Shown: positions 34,341 through 44,491 of the stretch, piece by piece
Numbering within the stretch: position 1 is the first letter of the stretch
Layout of the letters: each line of letters begins with the position of its first letter
From: Coprococcus sp.
GTDB lineage: Bacteria; Bacillota; Clostridia; Lachnospirales; Lachnospiraceae
Length of the DNA: 44,739 nt
Assembly: GCA_016296785.1 (NCBI GenBank)
Contig: JAEDHX010000007.1
Location: 1 to 44,739 of the forward strand
Direction: 5' to 3'
Made by a program: the position numbers and the translations under genes
The notes under the pieces: generated by a model
Databases searched by the model: none
Seen by the model: only the letters and a program-made list of their open reading frames with translations
Told to the model about the DNA's origin: nothing

Positions 34341-36521
34341 TTACATCTCGCTTGCTTTCTTGCCAATCCTTGTCTTCATGAAGTGCCATAATGGACCAGT
34401 AATACAAACTGATGAATATGCTCCAACAAGAATACCGGCAATAAGTGTTACTGCAAATTCCTTAATTGATGCTACACCAAGGATGTAGAGAACTAATACC
34501 ATTACAAAGGTTGTAAGTGAAGTATAAATTGTTCTTGTAAATGTCTGATTAATACTTGTATTTACAATCTCCTTATATGTTGTATTCTTCATAAGACCCA
34601 TATTCTCACGAATTCTATCAAAGATAATAATTGTTGCATTAATTGAATAACCTACTATTGTAAGCATACATGCAATACAAGTATTACCAACTGAAAGTCT
34701 GAACAGGATATATACAACAAATACGATTGCTACATCATGAATAAGTGCAAGCACTGCACTGGCACCAAACTTAACATCATGGAATCTTATAGCAATATAA
34801 ATAAGCATAAGTATTGTTGCAAGAATTACTGCAAATAACGCATCTGTTGTCATCTTATTACTGATAGAACCACTTATGCTGTTTGCTTCCTTAACATCAG
34901 CATTGAAATTCTCAATAAGTGCATTCTTTACAAGTGCCATCTGCGAATCATCACCATTATCAGAAAGCTCAGGCATCTTGAATACTATCTCATTTGTACC
35001 GGCAACAGTCTGAACTGATATACCGGCCTCGCCTATTCCTGCTGCATCAGATATTACAGGAACAATACTACTTTCTGCTTCTGCAAGGTCATACTGCTTA
35101 TCAAATTCTACAGTAAGGCTTGTACCACCAGCAAATTCAATACTAAGATTAAGCGCACTACCCTTTGAATTCTTGTAAATTGGCATAAACAGGAAACCAA
35201 CAATAATTACAAGAATTGAACCGATCATGCAGAACTTACCTGCTTTAACAAAGTTTGTCTTCTTAGGCTCTTTAGCAACACCGAAGAACTTCTTATCATT
35301 AACACCAAGTGTAACAAATGAATTAAGCAGAAGCTGTGTTACAACAAGTGCTGTTAATACTGAAAGTACAATACCTATTGCAAGAGTAATTGCAAAGCCC
35401 TTAATTGTACCTGTACCAAATATACCAAGAACAAATGCAGCTATAAGTGTTGTAATATTACCATCTAAAATAGCTGATAATGCATTGTGGAAACCATTGC
35501 TTACAGCCTTCTTAACACCAACACCGGCCTTTAGCTCTTCCTTAATACGCGTGAATATAATAACGTTGGCATCGACCGCCATACCTACCGACAGTATAAC
35601 ACCGGCTATACCAGGAAGTGTAAGTGTAACATTGAACAGGTTCATTACCAGAAAATCCATAAACACATAAAGTGCAAGTGACATGGAAGCAATTAAACCA
35701 GGTACTCTGTATATAATAATCATAATTAAGAATACAAGGATAATACCAATAATTCCTGCTTTAATTGATGTACTGATAGCATCTGTACCAAGAGTAGCAC
35801 CAACTATATTTGATCTAACCTGCTTAAGAGTAAGCGGAAGGGCACCGATACGAATTGTTGTTGCTAACTGGTCAGCTTCTTCATATGATGAAATCTTATT
35901 AATTTCTGCATTACCACCAGAAATAGCTGTCTGTACTGTAGGTGCACTAACTACCTTATTATCATATATAATATAGACAATTTTCCCTACATTTGCTGAT
36001 GTTACTTCTTCGAATTTCTTTGCTCCCTCATCATTAAATGTAAGCTTTACAATATTATCATTATCGTCAGGGTTGATTCCAGGTTCTGCACCCTTAATAT
36101 CATCACCTGTAAGGGCTGCTACATATTCTTCACCATTTGCCCATTTTGTATAGTTATCAGGGTCAAGGAATTCAAGTTTTCCTTCTATGCTAAGAGCTTC
36201 AAGAATCTCCTCGGCATTTGTTACGCCGGGAATCTCTGCTGTAATTCTGCCTTCGCCCTCTTCGTATACTGAACCTTCATTTGTATACTTACCAATTCTT
36301 TGCTCAATCTTGAACTTAGTATCCTCAATATCTGCCTGAGTATACTTCTCGTCCTGAATCTCGTAGGTTACGCTAAGTCCTCCCTTTAGGTCAAGTCCCA
36401 GCTTAATGTACTCAATCTTACCCCTGTCACCAATACCAAAAATTGCTGTATATATGGCAATTCCAAGTATAAGGAAGAAGGCAATAATTATAAGCACGGA
36501 ATTTCTTTTTGCTTTCTTCAT
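34341..36521 (-). CDS. secDF: Protein translocase subunit SecDF (fused)
   Basis: Membrane protein that uses the proton motive force to help SecYEG export proteins. The 726-residue fusion contains SecD (about 1-400) followed by SecF (about 430-726). Visible are the N-terminal GLDLKGGLSVTYEI, the SecD GIAGVILSVGMAVDANVIIFTRIKEEL block with the Asp in the D4 motif, and the SecF GYSINATIIIFDRIRENM block, with twelve membrane helices expected. AAGGAGA lies before the start. A fused SecDF is usual in Firmicutes. It follows scfB. Confidence 0.95.
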   Translation of the reverse strand: MKKAKRNSVLIIIAFFLILGIAIYTAIFGIGDRGKIEYIKLGLDLKGGLSVTYEIQDEKYTQADIEDTKFKIEQRIGKYTNEGSVYEEGEGRITAEIPGVTNAEEILEALSIEGKLEFLDPDNYTKWANGEEYVAALTGDDIKGAEPGINPDDNDNIVKLTFNDEGAKKFEEVTSANVGKIVYIIYDNKVVSAPTVQTAISGGNAEINKISSYEEADQLATTIRIGALPLTLKQVRSNIVGATLGTDAISTSIKAGIIGIILVFLIMIIIYRVPGLIASMSLALYVFMDFLVMNLFNVTLTLPGIAGVILSVGMAVDANVIIFTRIKEELKAGVGVKKAVSNGFHNALSAILDGNITTLIAAFVLGIFGTGTIKGFAITLAIGIVLSVLTALVVTQLLLNSFVTLGVNDKKFFGVAKEPKKTNFVKAGKFCMIGSILVIIVGFLFMPIYKNSKGSALNLSIEFAGGTSLTVEFDKQYDLAEAESSIVPVISDAAGIGEAGISVQTVAGTNEIVFKMPELSDNGDDSQMALVKNALIENFNADVKEANSISGSISNKMTTDALFAVILATILMLIYIAIRFHDVKFGASAVLALIHDVAIVFVVYILFRLSVGNTCIACMLTIVGYSINATIIIFDRIRENMGLMKNTTYKEIVNTSINQTFTRTIYTSLTTFVMVLVLYILGVASIKEFAVTLIAGILVGAYSSVCITGPLWHFMKTRIGKKASEM

Positions 36522-36558
36522 TATAATTCTCCTTTTTCTTTATTAAGTAATTCTCTCA

Positions 36559-37929
36559 CTAATTATGTTTATTCTCATCTATGTCTGCCATCGCTGCCTT
36601 CATCATGATTGCACATTCAATACGCTTCTTTTGAAGCTCACAGCCTATATCATATGCATCAAGAATGTTCCCATGGAACTTAAATGAATTAGCAGCACAG
36701 CCACCACTGCAGTAAAATCTTGCAAAACAATCCTTGCATTTGTCCTTGGCATATACATTGCATAACTTGAATTCATCAACAATCTCAGGCTTTGTAATGC
36801 CATCATTAACATTGCCAATGCAAAAGCCCTCTTCGCCAACAAACTGATGACATGGGTATAAGTCTCCCCAAGGCGTTACTGCAAGATATTCTGTTCCGGA
36901 ACCACAGCCAGACAATCTCTTGGCAACACAAGGTCCGCCTGTAAGATCAATCATAAAATGGAAGAAATTAAAGCCTCTTCCCTCTTTATAACGTTTTAGC
37001 ATCTCTTTTGCTAAAATATCATATTGCTCAAGAAGAATAGGAATATCTTCTTCTTTTATTGCATAAGGCTCCTCTGGCAAAGACACAACAGGCTCTATTG
37101 ATATCTGATCAAAGCCCATATCTGCCATATGAATAACATCCTTTGCAAAATCAAGATTATTATGTGTATAAGTACCTCGCACATAATAACTCTTTCCTTC
37201 TCTCTTCTTAGCAAATTCCTGGAACTTTGGAAGTAATATATCATAGCTTCCTTTGCCATTTCTGGTAGGTCTCATATAGTCATGAATCTCTTTCCTACCA
37301 TCTATACTCAGCACTACATTGCTCATCTCTTTATTAGCGAATTCCATAATTTCGTCATTTAAGAGAAGTCCATTTGTAGTAAGTGTAAATCTAAAATTCT
37401 TATCGTACTTCTTTTCAAGGCTTCGTCCATATTCTACCGTCTGTTTTACGACATCCCAGTTCATAAGTGGCTCGCCACCAAAGAAATCAACCTCAAGATT
37501 TCTTCTGCTTCCCGAATTAGCCACAAGGAAATCCAGCGATTTCTTGGCAATATCAAGCGGCATCAAAGCTCTGTCTCCCTTATACTCACCCTCTCCGGCA
37601 AAGCAGTATCTGCAGGCAAGATTACAGTCATGAGCTATATGGATACATAAGGCTTTAACAACCGTCTTCCTCTTCTTGAAATCAATAATATAATCCTTGA
37701 ATACATCCTCAGTAAATAGAGTTCCATCTGAGACAAGCTGTGATATCTCATCACAGGCTTCAAACACTTCATCTCTGTCATATTGTGGCAGAGCATCAGC
37801 TATCTGGTCCTTTGTCTTGTTCTCATAAATTCCGATGATGTCATATACCATATCATCTACAACATGGACGGAACCGCTGCATACATCAAGTACGATATTA
37901 TAACCATTGCTTTTGTACTGATGAACCAT
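36559..37929 (-). CDS. scfB: SCIFF peptide maturase (radical SAM/SPASM)
   Basis: Radical SAM enzyme that forms a Cys-to-Thr thioether crosslink in the SCIFF peptide encoded just upstream. The 456-residue protein begins MVHQYKSNGYNIVLDV, a typical ScfB N-terminus. The cluster motif CNLACRYCF has cysteines at about 102, 106 and 109. The C-terminal SPASM domain has the cysteine pattern CGSGTEYLAVTPWGDLYPC, then CNVYAKDKCKDCFARFYCSGGC, binding two extra [4Fe-4S] clusters. The start at 37929 is chosen because GGAG lies four bases upstream; the earlier TTG at 37947 is not a likely start. It is followed by secDF, a known arrangement. Confidence 0.95.
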   Translation of the reverse strand: MVHQYKSNGYNIVLDVCSGSVHVVDDMVYDIIGIYENKTKDQIADALPQYDRDEVFEACDEISQLVSDGTLFTEDVFKDYIIDFKKRKTVVKALCIHIAHDCNLACRYCFAGEGEYKGDRALMPLDIAKKSLDFLVANSGSRRNLEVDFFGGEPLMNWDVVKQTVEYGRSLEKKYDKNFRFTLTTNGLLLNDEIMEFANKEMSNVVLSIDGRKEIHDYMRPTRNGKGSYDILLPKFQEFAKKREGKSYYVRGTYTHNNLDFAKDVIHMADMGFDQISIEPVVSLPEEPYAIKEEDIPILLEQYDILAKEMLKRYKEGRGFNFFHFMIDLTGGPCVAKRLSGCGSGTEYLAVTPWGDLYPCHQFVGEEGFCIGNVNDGITKPEIVDEFKLCNVYAKDKCKDCFARFYCSGGCAANSFKFHGNILDAYDIGCELQKKRIECAIMMKAAMADIDENKHN

Positions 37930-37975
37930 ATTTCTCCTATATATCAAATCATATTTATATTTTCATGAACGCACT

Positions 37976-38005
37976 AAAGAGGACAGTCTTTAGACGGTCC
38001 CCTCT
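37976..38005. other. Hairpin between scfA and scfB
   Basis: AGAGGACAGTCT and AGACGGTCCCCTCT pair imperfectly around a 2-nt loop, with a two-base bulge and one mismatch. No strong T-tract follows on the minus strand. It lies about 27 nt after the scfA stop and 47 nt before the scfB start, where it could set the ratio of peptide to enzyme or stabilise the scfA message. Confidence 0.5.
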
Positions 38006-38031
38006 AGCTGCTCAAATTCATAACTTTTTAA

Positions 38032-38181
38032 TTACTTGTTATTAACATTCTCACAGCTCTGATTACCAACTGTGCATGATGTCTTACAAGCTGACTGGCA
38101 TGATGTCTGGCATTCGCCACATCCACCTTTAACCATTGTATTCTTCATTGTCTTATTTGTAAGTGTCTTAATTCTTTCCAT
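38032..38181 (-). CDS. scfA: SCIFF peptide (six cysteines in forty-five residues)
   Basis: A 49-residue ribosomal peptide precursor. It begins MERIKTLTNKTMKNTMVKGG and has six cysteines at 21, 24, 28, 32, 36 and 43, the SCIFF hallmark (TIGR03973). Threonines in the C-terminal core, such as T26, T34 and T37, are candidate acceptors of the thioether link made by ScfB. AGGAG lies eight bases before the start. It has its own promoter at 38236-38263. SCIFF is almost universal in Clostridia, but its biological role is not established. Confidence 0.96.
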   Translation of the reverse strand: MERIKTLTNKTMKNTMVKGGCGECQTSCQSACKTSCTVGNQSCENVNNK

Positions 38182-38235
38182 CTTTATATCTCTCCTTTTA
38201 TAACAAATTGCGAAAAAGCTATTCGCATTCGCCTT

Positions 38236-38263
38236 ATTATAGCATAAAGATGTATAAAGTAAA
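38236..38263 (-). promoter_or_regulatory. Probable scfA promoter
   Basis: On the minus strand TTTACT (38258-38263) and a perfect TATAAT (38236-38241) are 16 nt apart. The leader before scfA is about 48 nt. Confidence 0.6.
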
Positions 38264-38272
38264 AGGTTTTTT

Positions 38273-38635
38273 TTAACTCAGCATACCGCCCAGCATACCG
38301 CCTCCTATGCACAAAACCATCTGATACAATGCTGAGGTCGCTGAGAAATTAATTGTACCATTTACTGCAAAGGATACTATCATAATTATTGCTGCATATA
38401 ATGCACCAAGAACTAATCCCCATATGAACTTCTTCTCGCCAACCATTTTACCAACGGCAAAGCCCCCGGCAAATGATGCTATCACATATACTGCGGTTAT
38501 AAGTATTGTTATTGTATTCTCAGATATACCAAACTTGTACAATGAAAAAGCAATTATTAACAGCATAACACCTGTTACAGCATAGGAAATAACAAGTGAT
38601 TTAAGTAAGCTGACGAATTTCATGCCTGTAGTCAT
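38273..38635 (-). CDS. Small membrane protein, TIGR04086 family
   Basis: A 120-residue protein with four hydrophobic helices (about 10-30, 42-62, 72-90 and 100-118) and a Gly-rich third segment (AGGFAVGKMVGEKKFIWGLVLGALYA). This matches the TIGR04086 (YrzE-like) family of unknown function, which is often found next to scfA in Clostridia. The end is a small duplication, GGMLGGMLS. GGGGGAG lies before the start. No function can be assigned. Confidence 0.75.
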   Translation of the reverse strand: MTTGMKFVSLLKSLVISYAVTGVMLLIIAFSLYKFGISENTITILITAVYVIASFAGGFAVGKMVGEKKFIWGLVLGALYAAIIMIVSFAVNGTINFSATSALYQMVLCIGGGMLGGMLS

Positions 38636-38695
38636 ATATACTCCCCCTTCGATTAGAATTGTCTTGTACTAATATATATGACTGTACATAATAAA

Positions 38696-39355
38696 CTAGA
38701 ACAGGCTGCATATATTACTAATTACTTCATATGTTTTATTTGCCCTTTGCATTGTAATTTCATTTGGTTTTATCAGATCAACAACCATTACGGTATATAA
38801 TCCTGCATCGCTTGATGCTATAACACCGTTAATTGAATCCTCAACTCCAATTGCCTTATCAGGTGCTATCCCAATTTTTTTGCATGCAGCAAGGTAAATA
38901 TCAGGATATGGTTTTCCATTTTGTATATCGTCACCAAATACAATATCATCAAAATAATCAATTATCCCTGCCCTTGTAAGCCTTTTTATTGCATTTTTTC
39001 TGTCAGTTGATGTTGCCACAGCAAGCTTTATACCCCTGTTCTTTAAATATTCAAGTGTTTTTATAACATCTTTTTTTAGCTCAACACCATTTTCATCAAG
39101 ATATTCTTCAAACATATCCATTGTCCTTTGTCTAAATGGCAGATAATCAAAATCCTCACCTAAAAACGACTTAAATACCCTTGCATTATTTGCCTTATTG
39201 CCTCCGGCAATTCTATCGCATATCACATTCATATCAGCCTCTGACACACCTATTGACATGCCATTTCTTTTCCAGCATATTCTATATACCTTTTCTGTGT
39301 CGAGCAGAACACCATCCATATCAAATACAACTGCCTCAAAGTCCTTCTTGTCCAT
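38696..39355 (-). CDS. HAD-family sugar-phosphatase or phosphoglucomutase-like enzyme
   Basis: A 219-residue haloacid dehalogenase-type hydrolase with a small alpha-helical cap. Motif I is VVFDMDGVLLDTE, motif II VATSTDRKNAIKRL, motif III a Lys in GKPYPDIYLAACKKIG, and motif IV GVEDSINGVIASSDAG. This is the beta-phosphoglucomutase-like subgroup, acting on a sugar or small phosphate. The start at 39355 follows GGAGGTGG. It is transcribed separately from the large surface protein, with a terminator in between. Confidence 0.9.
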   Translation of the reverse strand: MDKKDFEAVVFDMDGVLLDTEKVYRICWKRNGMSIGVSEADMNVICDRIAGGNKANNARVFKSFLGEDFDYLPFRQRTMDMFEEYLDENGVELKKDVIKTLEYLKNRGIKLAVATSTDRKNAIKRLTRAGIIDYFDDIVFGDDIQNGKPYPDIYLAACKKIGIAPDKAIGVEDSINGVIASSDAGLYTVMVVDLIKPNEITMQRANKTYEVISNICSLF

Positions 39356-39370
39356 ATTCCACCTCCGGAT

Positions 39371-39407
39371 ATAAAGAAATCCGGTATAACTGGCTATACC
39401 GGATTTC
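39371..39407 (-). terminator. Terminator after the large surface protein gene
   Basis: GAAATCCGGTATA (39376-39388) pairs with TATACCGGATTTC (39395-39407) around a 6-nt loop. On the minus strand the tail CTTTAT follows, giving a modest T-tract. Confidence 0.75.
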
Positions 39408-39423
39408 AATGCTCATTTAATTA

Positions 39424-42400
39424 CTATTTTTCTTTTTTTCTGTTCTTTATTATTACAAATACAAGAAGTGCGATAAGAAGAATAACTGCAATTATGATAA
39501 TAATCAACATAATTGGTGATATCTTTTCCTTTAATGCAAAGGTAAATACTTCATCTGTCTCACTATCGTATGTCGATGCAATATTACCGGCCAAATCCTT
39601 TGCTTCTACATTAATCTTATAGGTATCATATTCTTTTACATCCATTTCGTATGTCATAGTAGCTTCATACTGTGATGGATCAATCACTTTTCCGTTTATT
39701 TCAATCTTTGTAATAATATCCTCAGCATCCTCTAAGCTGATTTTTAACTTGAACGGATCATTTACTGTTTCTCCATTCTCAACACCCTGAATTACAATTC
39801 TTGGTGCTGTACCATCATATGTGAATTCAAATTCACTATTTGATACATGACCTACCTCATCTGTTACAGTTATCACCATCTTGTGGTATCCGTCTGATAA
39901 GTCTGAGAAATCTACAAAATCTACTCCATCCATCTTAACATCAACATTAAATACTGATGTATCATTTACCTGCCATAATGCTTCATATCCTTTATCAGCA
40001 ATATCAGCGAAGTCAGAAGCATTCAATAACAACTCTCCATCCTCTGATGAAGTTGCCTTTCCTTCCATTGCAAGAAGAGCTGCACTTTTTTCAATTGATG
40101 GCGCCGTATTATCTACTGTAAATACTATGCTATACTGCTCTGCTTCATTTCCAACCTCATCCTTCGCAGTAACGCTAATATTATATATACCATCCTCTTC
40201 AAATCTCTGGCTGCCGTTACTTACCTCAGCCCTATTAGAATAATTTGTAAAATATGCTGAAGAAGCATCTGCGCCATCCTTAAGCACATTAATTGATACG
40301 TTGTTTGTTTTGAAGAATACTTCTTCTACACTTACATTAACATCAACATAGTTCGGCGCTTCGCTATCATCACTACCTACTGATTCATAGCTCTCAATGC
40401 TTCTGCTATCCTTATCAGTTGCTTTAACTGTAATAACAGGTGCCTTTGAATCCACCTTAAAGGTCTTCTTCATCTGAGCTGCCGAGTTACCACTTGCATC
40501 AATTGCATCCATTGTAATTGTATATTCTCCATCCTCGGCAAATGTATATGATGCAGTATGTGGATTTCCTGTTGAGAAATCTCCTGTTGCAAGTGTCTTA
40601 ACTGTTGATTCTGCTGTTGAATCAGTCTTCTTAGTAATTGTTACATCAATTTTCGTATTTTGTGCAGCACTATTATTAAATGCAAACGAAAATGCCTCAT
40701 CAACACTCATTGTTGCAGTAACGCTGCTATTTTGAACATCATTTACGCCTGTTATTGATAATACCGGTGCGGTCTTATCAATTCTGAAGGATAATTCCTT
40801 CTTATCTGCAGTATTACCTGCCTTATCCTTTGCAGATACTGTTACAAGGTAATCGCCTTCTTCAGAAAATACCAATTCTGCATTTGCTGATGTGCCGGTC
40901 CATACTCCCTTCTTTACATTTCCTTCGTATGCAACCTTACCTGAAGCATCCTTTCTAACTACATGAACATTATATATGCTACCCTTATAATTATCGGTAA
41001 ACTCCATACCAAGAGTTACATTTGTATTATTTGTATTATTTACAGCGTCAGTCTTGATAACCGGAGCTTCCTTATCAATAGTATACTTGACTCTCTTAGT
41101 TGTTGTATTACCAAATGCGTCCGTAACTACAACACTAAGGGCATATATACCCTGCTTGTTACTCTTTACAGTGTAGATATAATCTATATCCTTAAAGCTT
41201 TCATTAATTTCTTCAAGATTACCATTCTTATCTTTAATAGATATCTTATGATTAAGTGCAAACTGCTCAGATACATCAATATCAAATTTTACTGTCTTAT
41301 TATAGTAGCCGTCATTAGTAGCTGATGGCACTGGTGTAATTGATACGGATGGTAAAGTGGCATCAACATAGAATACTGTTGTCTTATCACTTACTGTATT
41401 ACCTGATTTATCAGTAATTGTATAAGTATACCAATACTTAACCGCCTTACCCTTAATCTCGTCACAGGTTGAACTTGCATATACAGTTAATTCATCCTCC
41501 TGACTAGCATTTAGCTTCTTCTGTCCTGTTGTACCATCATATGTTGTATAGTGCTTAACAATTGCGACGTCATTAGCATTTATCCCATATTCATCAGTTA
41601 TAGCAAACTCAACTGATGTACCCTGAGTTAATCTGTTATCCGGTATTCCATCAATATCTACTGAAGGAGCTTCCTTATCCAGAACAAAATTACAGGTCTT
41701 TGCTAAGGATTCATTTCCACTTGCATCATAAGCATATACCTTAACTTCATAAATACCCTGCTTTGTATATCTGAATGAGGCCTGAGCCTCGCTAGCGCCG
41801 GAAGTTATATCAACAGTCTTATCCTCAAGCTTATTACCATTACATGTAGCTACAGCCTTAAAGGACTTAACAACAAAATTATCTGTTCCTGTTAATTTAA
41901 GAGTAACTCTATCATTATTCCAATATGGAGTCAGATTATTGTCGCTACCAACCTCAGCAATATCTACCTGAGGCTTAACTGTGTCTATTACAAATGATGC
42001 TGCTGCAGCTCTATTGCTTTCATTTCCTGCAACGTCCTTCATAAAGATTGTAACATCATACTTTTTGTTCTTTTCGGCATTTGAAATGGTAATATCGTTC
42101 TCAAAAATACCACCGGTATTAAGATTGTCTGAAGCAATTACATTGCCGTCAGGATCCTTAACTTCATATTTGGCTATATTGAAGTTATCATATGCCTTAA
42201 CACTTATAATAGGATTCTTCTTGTAATAATATGTATTATTTACCTTATTTACAAAATCCTTAAAGTTTATCTCAGCAATACCTGGAGCATCAATATCATA
42301 TGCAAATTCAACAACCTTAGGAGTTATTTTCTCAAATGGTTTGTCTCCATTATCATCATGCTTCTTTGACTTTACCTCAAATCTGTAAGTACCTTGTCTA

Positions 42401-44475
42401 TATGCATTTTTATCAATTTCGTATGTATATACAATTTTGTTTGTATGAGAATCAATTGCTTCTTCAGATTCTTTTTTCATTTGCAATGTGTGTGTACCAT
42501 TCTTAACAGCTTTAATTTCTATATCATTCTCTGTTATTTCAAAGCCGGTAACGGTATATGTTACTACAATGGATTTTCCTCCTGTATACACAAAGCTGTT
42601 ACCACTTGTAATGGTTTTGGTTGTATCATCATCAAACGTAATCAAGGCGCTAAGTGATGAAACATGATCAGAGTTATCAATTACAAAATTAGCTGTCTTT
42701 GTAGTCTTATTTCCTGCCCTGTCAGTAACAGTAACAGTAAATGTGTAATATCCGGATTCTGTTACTGTATATTTATTATCAACAAGTGTAACTACGCTTG
42801 CACTCTCTTCCTTCGATTCTTTAATTGTAGCACTAATATCAGCAACACCGCTTGAAGCATCTGATGCTACAACCTCTATGGTCTCTCCTGAAGATGCATC
42901 TACAAAATAAGAAGACTCGCTTGTAATTTCATTATTTAGAGCCGTACTATTAAGCCTTAATGTAGGCGCAGTATTATCAATATATGCTTTAAACTTTATT
43001 TCATCACTTTTCTTTCCAACAAAATTAGTTGCAGCAAAAGTTATCTCCTTAGGTCCTCCGGAAGTACAATCTGTTAAAGCATAGCCTCCATTACCAAATA
43101 CCACACCATCCTTCTCATAGGTATAAGCGTCTATTTTTGTATTACCATTAATATTGCCATATGAGTTTGTCACACCATTCCAAAAATGATATTCAACATC
43201 AGCAAGATATGAGTTCTTTGAAGAAGCAGAGATGTCAAGAACTGCACTCTTAGCCCATTTATCATTTTCATCAAGAGCATCATACTCTTCAAGTGTATAT
43301 TCTCTTCCTCCTCCTAAATCAACATTACTAATTGTTATATCAGGTGCCTTATTATCTACAAATATAATATATCCGTTTTCATTAAATGCATATGAAGCAT
43401 CCCCGAAATCATCAACTACCTTCATAACAAGAGTATTCTCACCTGTACCTGTTGCAGATAATACTGTATTAGGAAGAGTGATAGTTGCCCATCCACCATT
43501 AAGCGGAGTGCTTCCTGCAAATGTTGTTCCATCCTTAAATGTATATGTATACACAAGCTTGCAGCCGGCATATTTTTCTCCCGCTTTCTCATAAGCATTA
43601 ACTGTAATATCGAATAAATCCTGACCACCTATGATTTTAGTCTGACTATTAACTTCACTAGGAATTGCCGTAGTACAAACCTTACCAACTACAATTCCCT
43701 CTGCTACATATACATCTATTGTTTTTACAGTACTCTTATTTCCTGCTTTATCATATGCAAAGAAGTTGTATCTTCCTGTTGCGGAAATATCAAGATAATA
43801 CTTACCATCAACTTCAGAAATATTTCTTTCATCAGTACTATTTCCAACAGTATATGTTACCTTGTCAATTCCTGATGCATTTTCATTTGTGCCATCTGAT
43901 ACACATACCTGGAATTTCGCATTTGCATTTCTCTTTACAAGGTAGTAATTCTCACCTGAAACATACTTGGCTATTGTTTCATCACTGACCAAAACAACAT
44001 CTGTAACTGATGGTGCGTCCCCATCCTGCACTACCTTAAGAAGGCCATAAAATATATAATTTCCTTCCTTTAATACATATACAGCTAATTTCTTAGCATA
44101 TCCTTCTGTAACCTCAAGTGCAGCAAAATCCTTAGCCTTTTGAATACCTGTAGCAGCATCACTAGCTGTAGCTAATTTGCTATCAACATCTGTTCCTGTT
44201 ATTGCCTTAAGATAATATTTAGTATCTGTAAATGAAACTTTGTCATCCTTCTCGGCAACATAAACAGCAATATCAACATCGTCTAATGCAATTTTTCCAT
44301 TTTTATCAGGAGTAACACTACTGCCCTCTGGAATCAATGTTTCAATTGATACCCTTTTATCCTGCTCTTCTTTGGCACGAGCACCAAACTGGCTATCTAC
44401 AATAACGAGTGAGAAAATCATTGCTACTGCCAATATAAATGCAATTAAACGATTTGCATTAGTTTTACTTCTCAT
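39424..44475 (-). CDS. Giant membrane-anchored surface protein with Ig-like repeats
   Basis: A 1683-residue protein. Residues 1-35 are a signal peptide (LIAFILAVAMIFSLVIV). The body is a chain of about a dozen Ig-like domains of 80-110 residues, each opening with a phrase such as FxIDKTAPxxxI and ending in VTVxAxDxAGN. The C-terminus has one membrane helix (about 1653-1677, rich in Ile and Leu) followed by KNRKKEK, so the repeats should project outward with a short basic tail inside. GGGAGGAGGAG lies before the start at 44475. The preceding partial gene ends 16 nt upstream, so the two are probably one operon. I do not recognise a named family; an adhesin or surface stalk is likely. Confidence 0.75.
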   Translation of the reverse strand: MRSKTNANRLIAFILAVAMIFSLVIVDSQFGARAKEEQDKRVSIETLIPEGSSVTPDKNGKIALDDVDIAVYVAEKDDKVSFTDTKYYLKAITGTDVDSKLATASDAATGIQKAKDFAALEVTEGYAKKLAVYVLKEGNYIFYGLLKVVQDGDAPSVTDVVLVSDETIAKYVSGENYYLVKRNANAKFQVCVSDGTNENASGIDKVTYTVGNSTDERNISEVDGKYYLDISATGRYNFFAYDKAGNKSTVKTIDVYVAEGIVVGKVCTTAIPSEVNSQTKIIGGQDLFDITVNAYEKAGEKYAGCKLVYTYTFKDGTTFAGSTPLNGGWATITLPNTVLSATGTGENTLVMKVVDDFGDASYAFNENGYIIFVDNKAPDITISNVDLGGGREYTLEEYDALDENDKWAKSAVLDISASSKNSYLADVEYHFWNGVTNSYGNINGNTKIDAYTYEKDGVVFGNGGYALTDCTSGGPKEITFAATNFVGKKSDEIKFKAYIDNTAPTLRLNSTALNNEITSESSYFVDASSGETIEVVASDASSGVADISATIKESKEESASVVTLVDNKYTVTESGYYTFTVTVTDRAGNKTTKTANFVIDNSDHVSSLSALITFDDDTTKTITSGNSFVYTGGKSIVVTYTVTGFEITENDIEIKAVKNGTHTLQMKKESEEAIDSHTNKIVYTYEIDKNAYRQGTYRFEVKSKKHDDNGDKPFEKITPKVVEFAYDIDAPGIAEINFKDFVNKVNNTYYYKKNPIISVKAYDNFNIAKYEVKDPDGNVIASDNLNTGGIFENDITISNAEKNKKYDVTIFMKDVAGNESNRAAAASFVIDTVKPQVDIAEVGSDNNLTPYWNNDRVTLKLTGTDNFVVKSFKAVATCNGNKLEDKTVDITSGASEAQASFRYTKQGIYEVKVYAYDASGNESLAKTCNFVLDKEAPSVDIDGIPDNRLTQGTSVEFAITDEYGINANDVAIVKHYTTYDGTTGQKKLNASQEDELTVYASSTCDEIKGKAVKYWYTYTITDKSGNTVSDKTTVFYVDATLPSVSITPVPSATNDGYYNKTVKFDIDVSEQFALNHKISIKDKNGNLEEINESFKDIDYIYTVKSNKQGIYALSVVVTDAFGNTTTKRVKYTIDKEAPVIKTDAVNNTNNTNVTLGMEFTDNYKGSIYNVHVVRKDASGKVAYEGNVKKGVWTGTSANAELVFSEEGDYLVTVSAKDKAGNTADKKELSFRIDKTAPVLSITGVNDVQNSSVTATMSVDEAFSFAFNNSAAQNTKIDVTITKKTDSTAESTVKTLATGDFSTGNPHTASYTFAEDGEYTITMDAIDASGNSAAQMKKTFKVDSKAPVITVKATDKDSRSIESYESVGSDDSEAPNYVDVNVSVEEVFFKTNNVSINVLKDGADASSAYFTNYSNRAEVSNGSQRFEEDGIYNISVTAKDEVGNEAEQYSIVFTVDNTAPSIEKSAALLAMEGKATSSEDGELLLNASDFADIADKGYEALWQVNDTSVFNVDVKMDGVDFVDFSDLSDGYHKMVITVTDEVGHVSNSEFEFTYDGTAPRIVIQGVENGETVNDPFKLKISLEDAEDIITKIEINGKVIDPSQYEATMTYEMDVKEYDTYKINVEAKDLAGNIASTYDSETDEVFTFALKEKISPIMLIIIIIAVILLIALLVFVIIKNRKKEK

Positions 44476-44491
44476 GTCTAGCTCCTCCTCC

